Source of the DNA: Deltaproteobacteria bacterium
GTDB lineage: Bacteria > Myxococcota_A > Polyangia > Polyangiales > Ga0077539
Assembly (NCBI GenBank): GCA_947494865.1
Contig: CANMAT010000021.1
Span: 1-14,072 of the forward strand
Reading direction: 5' to 3'
DNA: 14,072 nucleotides
Shown here: in pieces, positions 7,159 to 11,677 of the stretch
How the letters are laid out: each line of letters opens with the position of its first letter
Numbering within the stretch: the stretch's first letter is position 1
Position numbers and translations under genes: made by a program
The notes under the pieces: model-generated
Seen by the model: the letters and a program-made list of their open reading frames with translations, nothing else
What the model was told of the DNA's origin: nothing
Databases searched by the model: none

Positions 7159-8940
7159 ATGGCAGGATCGCGCGCCGTACCGATGGCGCGTCTCGACCCC
7201 CACTCCTACACCGACTCTTCCCAGCCCCAGACCCGCACGCTCCGCTGGAGGGCGCGCGTCGACTTCGAGCGCCACGTGCTCGACGCCGAGGCCACGCTGG
7301 TCTTTCATCAGCCCGGCGGCGGCGCCCTCGACCTCGACACGCGCGGGCTCGACGTGCACGCCGTCACCGACGCCGCGGGGGCGCCCCTCGCGTTCGCCCT
7401 CGACGCGCCCGACCCCGTTCTGGGCGCGCGGCTGCGCGTCACGCTGCCCGAAGGGTCGCCGTCGATCACGGTGCGCTACCGCACGTCGCCCGAGGCCACC
7501 GCGCTGCAGTGGCTCAGCCCCGCGCAGACCGCGGGCAAGCGCGAGCCCTTTCTCTTCTCGCAGTGCCAGGCCATTCATGCGCGCTCCGTGGTGCCGCTGC
7601 AAGACACCCCGCGCGTGCGCATCACCTACGAGGCCGAACTCACGGTGCCCGCCGCGCTGCGCGCCCTCATGGCCGCAGCCTTCGTGAAGCGCGAGCTGCA
7701 GGGCGCGACCGCCGTCGAGTCGTGGACGATGCCGCAGCCCATCGCCCCGTACCTCTTCGCCTTCGCCGTGGGCGACGTCACGTCGCGCGACGTGGGCCCG
7801 CGCAGCCGCGTGTGGGCCGAGGGGTCCGTCGTGGCCGCCGCGCAGTGGGAGTTCGCCGACATCGATGCGCACCTCGTCGTCGGCGAGAAGCTCTTCGGCC
7901 CCTACGACTGGGACCGCTTCGACGTGCTCGTGATGCCCCCATCGTTTCCGTACGGCGGCATGGAGAACCCGCGGCTCACCTTCGTGACGCCCACCCTCCT
8001 CGCGGGCGATCGCTCGCAGGTGCGCGTGGTGGCGCACGAGCTCGCCCACTCGTGGACGGGCAACCTCATCACCAACGCCGACGCCGAGCACTTCTGGCTC
8101 AACGAGGGGTGGACGCGCTACGCCGAGCTCCGCATCGTAGAGGCCACCGAGGGCGACGACGCGGGCGCCCTCCACGCCGCCCTCGGCCGCCGCGGCCTCG
8201 ACCGCGCCGTCGAGCGCTTCTTCAAAGAAGGTCGCCCCGAGCTCACGCGCCTGCGCACGCACCTCGCGGGCATCGACCCCGACGACGCCTTCTCCGAAGT
8301 GCCCTACGACAAGGGCTGCCTCTTCCTCCTCGCGCTCGAGGCCCACGTGGGGCGCCCGCGCTTCGAGGTGTTCATCCGCGAGTACATCGCGCGCTTTCGC
8401 TTCGGCGCCATCACCACCGAAGACTTTCTCGGCTTCACCGAGGAGCGCCTCCCCGGCGCCCTCGCCGCCGTCGACGCCCCGGCGTGGATCGACGGCCACG
8501 GCGTGCCCGCCAACGCCCCGGTGTCGCGCTCCACGCTCCTCGACGCCATCGAGTCGCTCGGCGGCACCGTGCCCGACGTCGAGGTCGGCTCGAAGTGGAG
8601 CCCCACCGAGTGGCAACTCTACCTCGACTCCGTTCCGCACCCCGTCTCGTACGACACGGCGAAGCTCCTCGACACCCGCTTCGACCTCACCCGCAAGACC
8701 AACTACGAGGTGCTCTGCGCGTGGCTCCTCGTCGCCCTCGACGCCCGCTACGACGCGGTGCTCCCGCGCACCGAGGCCCTCCTCGGCGAGGTGGGCCGCA
8801 TGAAGTTCCTCAAGCCCGTGTACCGCGCCCTCATGAGCCGCCCCGACACGGTGGCCGTCGCCCGCCGCGCGTTCGAGCGCAACGCCGCCTCGTACCACCC
8901 GATCGCCCGCATGGTCATCACCCCCCTCGTCAGCGGCTGA
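7159..8940 (+). CDS. M1 family zinc aminopeptidase, leukotriene A4 hydrolase type
   Basis: A 593-aa protein close in length to human LTA4H (about 611). No signal peptide, so probably cytoplasmic. It cleaves N-terminal residues from peptides using zinc. Visible motifs: substrate-anchoring GGMENP (266-271); zinc site HELAH (293-297) with the third ligand Glu316 in NEGW, spacing HExxH-x18-E; Tyr383 in VPYDKG, matching the transition-state/epoxide tyrosine of LTA4H; Asp375 in DPDD, matching the LTA4H residue for epoxide hydrolysis; and a C-terminal helical domain with GRMKF (Arg547, Lys549), like the carboxylate-binding pair of LTA4H. ATG 7159 gives these numbers; ATG 7183 (MARLDPHSY) is about equally likely and would shorten the protein by 8. 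Neither has a good Shine-Dalgarno. It lies 56 bp after the lipoprotein gene; no functional link to its neighbours is evident. Confidence 0.95.
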   Translation: MAGSRAVPMARLDPHSYTDSSQPQTRTLRWRARVDFERHVLDAEATLVFHQPGGGALDLDTRGLDVHAVTDAAGAPLAFALDAPDPVLGARLRVTLPEGSPSITVRYRTSPEATALQWLSPAQTAGKREPFLFSQCQAIHARSVVPLQDTPRVRITYEAELTVPAALRALMAAAFVKRELQGATAVESWTMPQPIAPYLFAFAVGDVTSRDVGPRSRVWAEGSVVAAAQWEFADIDAHLVVGEKLFGPYDWDRFDVLVMPPSFPYGGMENPRLTFVTPTLLAGDRSQVRVVAHELAHSWTGNLITNADAEHFWLNEGWTRYAELRIVEATEGDDAGALHAALGRRGLDRAVERFFKEGRPELTRLRTHLAGIDPDDAFSEVPYDKGCLFLLALEAHVGRPRFEVFIREYIARFRFGAITTEDFLGFTEERLPGALAAVDAPAWIDGHGVPANAPVSRSTLLDAIESLGGTVPDVEVGSKWSPTEWQLYLDSVPHPVSYDTAKLLDTRFDLTRKTNYEVLCAWLLVALDARYDAVLPRTEALLGEVGRMKFLKPVYRALMSRPDTVAVARRAFERNAASYHPIARMVITPLVSG

Positions 8941-8960
8941 CCGCGCGGCCACGTTCGCGT

Positions 8961-8990
8961 TTCGGCTGCAAACCTGCCGTGTGATACGAT
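8961..8990 (+). promoter_or_regulatory. Possible promoter for a leaderless mRNA
   Basis: An extended -10-like TGATACGAT lies at 8982-8990, with a weak TTCGGC (8961-8966) 18 bp before its TACGAT core. The expected start of transcription falls at about 8997, the A of the downstream ATG. There is no Shine-Dalgarno before that ATG, which fits leaderless translation. The boxes match consensus only in part. Confidence 0.3.
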
Positions 8991-8996
8991 CGCACG

Positions 8997-10319
8997 ATGA
9001 CTCGTCATTTTTCTTCGGGCGCAGCGTGTCGTTCGGCGGGCCTCGCGCGCTGTGGCCTCGCCCTCGCCCTGGCGGCGGCGGTGTCGGCCTGCGGCGCCGA
9101 CGACAAGCCCCCCTCGCAGCGCAGCGACGTGCCCGTCGCGGTCGATACCGCCTCCGACGCCGCGCCCGACGACGTGTCCGACGCGGCTCCGTCCGACCTC
9201 GCGCCCGTCGATGGCACCGCCAGCGACGCCCCTCCCGCCGACGCCGTTCAGCCCGACGCCGTCACCCTCGACGCCGCGTTCGACGCCGCCGCGCCCGATG
9301 TGAGCACCGTCGACGTCACCGCGCCCGATGTGAGCACCGTCGACGTCACCGCCGTCGATGTCACCGTGCCCGATGTGAGCACCGTCGACGTCATCGCGCC
9401 CGACGCCGCCACGCCCGACGTCGCGGCGCCCGACGTCGCTGCGCCCGACGTCGCGGCGCCCGACGTCACCACCGTCGATGCCGTGGTCACCGACATCGCC
9501 GCGCCCGACGTCACGACCGTCGACGTGGTCACCTGCGTCGCGGGTGAGACCCGTTGCGGACTGGCTTGCGTGAACATCTCCCTCGATCGCACCAACTGCG
9601 GCGGCTGCGGCCAGGTGTGCCCCGGCGCGCAGACCTGCCTCGGCGCGCGCTGCGTCGACCCGGTGTGCGCCCGCCCGTCGATCATCTGCAGCGGCGCGTG
9701 CATCAACCCCTTCAACAGCAACGCGCACTGCGGCGGCTGCGACCGCCCCTGCGGCGCCGGGCTCGAGTGCGACACGGGCGTCTGCGTCGCGGCCTGCACG
9801 GGCGCCACCACGCGCTGCGGGGGTTACTGCGCCAACACACAGCTCGACCGCTTCAACTGCGGCGCCTGCGGGGTCATGTGCCGGACGGGCATCGCGTGCC
9901 GCGGGGGCTTCTGCGACGACGGCTCCTGCGCGGCGCCGCGGATCATGTGCGGCACCGCCTGCGTCAACCCGGCCACCGACGCGAGCAACTGCGGCCGCTG
10001 CAGCAACCCCTGCACCGGCGGCCTCGTGTGCCGCGACGCCACCTGTCAGTGCGAGGCGGGCCGCACCCGCTGCGGCGCGTCGTGCGTCGACACGCAGCGC
10101 GACCCCAGCAACTGCGGCGCCTGCGGCACCGCGTGCCCCTCGGGCATGACGTGCACCGCGGGGGCCTGCGCGGCCGTGATGATCACCTGCACGCCGCCGT
10201 CGATCAACTGCAGCGGGCAGTGCAAGAACATCGAGGTCGACCCCGACAACTGCGGCGCCTGCGGCACGCGCTGCGGCGCTGGCATGACGTGCCGCGCCCG
10301 CGCCTGCGTCACGCTCTGA
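8997..10319 (+). CDS. Lipoprotein with long Asp-rich repeat linker and six 8-Cys (Stig1-like) repeats
   Basis: A 440-aa exported lipoprotein: signal ending VSAC (Cys32), then about 147 residues (33-179) made almost only of Asp, Ala, Pro, Val, Thr and Ser in units such as APDVSTVDVT and APDVA, then six Cys repeats from Cys180 to Cys437. All six repeats keep the same spacing, C-x6-C-x3-C-x9-C-x2-C-x3-C-x5-C-x4-C, with CGACG or CGGCG-type centres. This is the same module as in the minus-strand lipoprotein at 2761-3672, also with six copies. The acidic linker probably holds the disulphide-rich head away from the membrane and may bind cations; that is an inference. Function is unknown; the repeats resemble the Stig1 family. 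It lies 56 bp after the aminopeptidase gene and converges on rbfA with an 8-bp gap. Confidence 0.9.
   Translation: MTRHFSSGAACRSAGLARCGLALALAAAVSACGADDKPPSQRSDVPVAVDTASDAAPDDVSDAAPSDLAPVDGTASDAPPADAVQPDAVTLDAAFDAAAPDVSTVDVTAPDVSTVDVTAVDVTVPDVSTVDVIAPDAATPDVAAPDVAAPDVAAPDVTTVDAVVTDIAAPDVTTVDVVTCVAGETRCGLACVNISLDRTNCGGCGQVCPGAQTCLGARCVDPVCARPSIICSGACINPFNSNAHCGGCDRPCGAGLECDTGVCVAACTGATTRCGGYCANTQLDRFNCGACGVMCRTGIACRGGFCDDGSCAAPRIMCGTACVNPATDASNCGRCSNPCTGGLVCRDATCQCEAGRTRCGASCVDTQRDPSNCGACGTACPSGMTCTAGACAAVMITCTPPSINCSGQCKNIEVDPDNCGACGTRCGAGMTCRARACVTL
9291..9470 (+). repeat. In-frame tandem repeats in the Asp-rich linker
   Basis: Two identical 30-bp units (9291-9320 and 9321-9350, encoding APDVSTVDVT) and a third nearly identical copy (9366-9395, 28/30 bases). 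Four 15-bp units follow (9411-9470, encoding TPDVA/APDVA/APDVA/APDVT). All unit lengths are multiples of three, so slippage changes linker length without breaking the frame. Confidence 0.85.
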
Positions 10320-10327
10320 GCCGTCGC

Positions 10328-10726
10328 TCAGCTCTTCTTGTCAGACTCCGAGCGCTTGAGGTCGGTCTCGACCTCGTGCAGGAGCTTGTCGAGGCGCTCG
10401 ACGGCCTCGCGGCCCGCGTCGACTTCGAAGATCACCTCGGGGGCGCGGCGAATGTCGAGCTTGCCCGCGAGCTTCGCGCGCAGCGCCGGAGAGAGCTTGC
10501 GCAGCACCTTCACGGCCTCCTTGGCGCGCGCAAGGTCGGGTCCGTCGCCCATCACCACGAACGACACCGTCGCGTAGGAGAGGTCGTCGGTCATCGCGAC
10601 GTGCGAGAGCACCACGCCCGCGAGGCGCGGGTCGGTGAAGTCTCGCAGGAGCGTCAGGGAGAGCTCCTCTTGAACGCGCGCAGACACTCGGTCTACACGA
10701 TGATTCTCACGCTTCTTCGTCGCCAT
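10328..10726 (-). CDS. rbfA: 30S ribosome-binding factor A
   Basis: A 132-aa protein of the usual RbfA length. It binds the 30S subunit late in assembly, helps 16S rRNA 5'-end maturation, and acts in the cytoplasm. Seen: the N-terminal helix HRVDRVSARVQEELSLTLLRDFTDPRL, then VVLSHVAMTDDLSYATVSFVV, the central LSPALRAKLAGKLDIRRAPEVIFEVD typical of its KH-like fold, and a charged Lys/Glu tail. Start ATG 10726 is chosen because AGGAG lies 10 nt upstream and MATKKRENHRVDR is the family N-terminus; a longer frame to 10777 adds a non-conserved Pro/Arg/Ser stretch. The start lies inside the end of the DUF503 gene (20 nt overlap), so translation is probably coupled. It is the last gene of the infB cluster; no truB follows, since the next gene is convergent. 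Confidence 0.93.
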   Translation of the reverse strand: MATKKRENHRVDRVSARVQEELSLTLLRDFTDPRLAGVVLSHVAMTDDLSYATVSFVVMGDGPDLARAKEAVKVLRKLSPALRAKLAGKLDIRRAPEVIFEVDAGREAVERLDKLLHEVETDLKRSESDKKS

Positions 10727-11069
10727 CGGCGAACTTCTCCTGGAGGCCGTCGGCCTCGCCCACGGGCTCGGTGTCACTGTAGGTTTCGAAGAGCGTCTCG
10801 CGCCCTGTGATCATCGCCTCGCCCGCGACCGACGAGGCGATGGCGCTGGTGATCTTGTCGAGCACCTCGGTCGCGAGCGCGTGATTGTTGGTGACCATCA
10901 CCGCGGCGAGGGTGGCAATCTGCCATCGCTCGACGTCGCCCACCTCGGCGACCGAGACATTGAAGCGCGCGCGCACCCGGTCTACGGCCTTGCGCACGAC
11001 CGCGCGGCGGTCTTTGAGGGAGCGCGCGCCGGGGATGTGAATGCGTACGCGGAGGAGCGCGACGATCAT
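10707..11069 (-). CDS. DUF503 (YlxP-like) protein
   Basis: A 120-aa protein. The N-terminus MIVALLRVRIHIPGARSLKD, followed by RRAVVRKAVDRVRARFNVSVAEVG and the WQIATLAAVMVTNNHALATEVLDKI segment, matches the DUF503 family, whose Bacillus member ylxP lies between infB and rbfA. The biochemical role is not established; its constant position next to rbfA suggests a part in ribosome assembly or translation. The last 30 residues (acidic, EADGLQEKFADGDEEA) go beyond the family core and overlap the rbfA start by 20 nt. It starts 22 nt after the stop of the unrecognised gene. No strong Shine-Dalgarno is visible. Confidence 0.9.
   Translation of the reverse strand: MIVALLRVRIHIPGARSLKDRRAVVRKAVDRVRARFNVSVAEVGDVERWQIATLAAVMVTNNHALATEVLDKITSAIASSVAGEAMITGRETLFETYSDTEPVGEADGLQEKFADGDEEA
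10737..10741 (-). promoter_or_regulatory. Shine-Dalgarno site deciding the rbfA start
   Basis: AGGAG on the minus strand, 10 nt before ATG 10726 and inside the upstream DUF503 gene. It favours the short rbfA start over the in-frame codon at 10777. Confidence 0.7.
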
Positions 11070-11091
11070 CGGTGAACGGAGGGCAGAGCGG

Positions 11092-11568
11092 TCACTCCAC
11101 CTGCCAGGACACCCGGAGGCCCCCGTCGCACTCGACCGCGGCCTTGAGGGCGCGGCGAAAGCGGCGAAGCATCACGGCGGCCAGGAGTTCGGGGCTCTCT
11201 TCGGCGTCTTCGGGCACCGGGGGGTCGAGCTGCGCGAGCACCTCCCGCACGGCCTTTACGTCGACCTTGCGGCGCGGGGTGAACTCTTCAGAGATCACCC
11301 GCGCGATGCACTCGGCGGCGCGCGGACGGTTCTCCTTCTTGAGCACCGCGGAGACGCGGGCCGACAGGGCCTGGCACCGCAGCGGCGACAGCTTGCCCGA
11401 GTTGATCCTGCGCGTGGACCACTTCCACGGACGCCCCGAGACCTCGGTGACCGCCGCGACGACGACTTCGAAGGGATCGCGGCCGACCCATTCGAACTCC
11501 CAGGTGCCTGGGAGGTCGTCGCCGTCCTCGTCGATCAGTTGAAAGCGGGTCTTCCCCGTGAGCTTCAT
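11092..11568 (-). CDS. Unrecognised 158-aa protein inserted in the infB cluster
   Basis: I do not recognise the family. The protein has no signal peptide or membrane segment, so it is probably cytoplasmic. The N-terminal third is acidic and aromatic (FQLIDEDGDDLPGTWEFEWVGRDPFEVVV), then comes a Lys/Arg-rich middle (RPWKWSTRRINSGKLSPLRCQALSARVSAVLKKENRP) and a helical acidic/basic C-terminus (LLAAVMLRRFRRALKAAVECDGG). The plausible composition, two-sided fit between infB (109 nt gap) and DUF503 (22 nt gap), and the lack of a better frame support it as real. The basic middle could suggest RNA or ribosome contact, but that is only a guess. ATG 11568 is the first ATG; a CTG just before it is possible. 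There is no clear ribosome-binding site. Confidence 0.72.
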   Translation of the reverse strand: MKLTGKTRFQLIDEDGDDLPGTWEFEWVGRDPFEVVVAAVTEVSGRPWKWSTRRINSGKLSPLRCQALSARVSAVLKKENRPRAAECIARVISEEFTPRRKVDVKAVREVLAQLDPPVPEDAEESPELLAAVMLRRFRRALKAAVECDGGLRVSWQVE

Positions 11569-11590
11569 CAGCGACCGTGTCCCGTCGGCT

Positions 11591-11646
11591 CGATGAAACC
11601 ATCGGCGGGAATCAGGGCGTTCATAGCCCCTCTTCTACCCCGCCGA
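11591..11646 (-). other. Inverted repeats in the infB 3' spacer
   Basis: The spacer after the infB stop holds an 8-bp inverted repeat (11602-11609 with 11639-11646, 29-nt loop) enclosing a smaller GGGC/GCCC stem (11615-11618 with 11626-11629). A 5-bp CGATG/CATCG hairpin (11591-11595 with 11600-11604) shares bases 11602-11604 with the large stem, so the two cannot form together. There is no U-tract, so a classical terminator is unlikely; an attenuation or RNA-processing element is possible but unproven. Confidence 0.3.
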
Positions 11647-11677
11647 CGGCTCCGATTGGTTGCCAGCGCCGCGTGGC

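Noticed and set aside
7090..8952. 620-codon minus-strand open frame opposite the aminopeptidase gene
   Set aside because: Its product is rich in Glu/Ala/Val/Gly/Arg with no recognisable domain, and it mirrors the strongly supported M1 gene; it is a high-G+C antisense shadow. The same applies to the plus-strand frame 7143-8984.
9291..9470. Tandem 30-bp repeats as a CRISPR array
   Set aside because: The units are directly adjacent with no unique spacers and are in frame within a coding gene.
8748..9728. Minus-strand frame with GDVGRRDVGRG-type repeats
   Set aside because: It is the reverse complement of the Asp-rich linker repeats; the plus frame has a lipoprotein signal and exact Cys repeats, the minus frame has neither.
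10727..10777. Longer rbfA start at 10777
   Set aside because: The added 17 residues (Pro/Arg/Ser-rich) are not like RbfA N-termini and the Shine-Dalgarno at 10737-10741 points to 10726.
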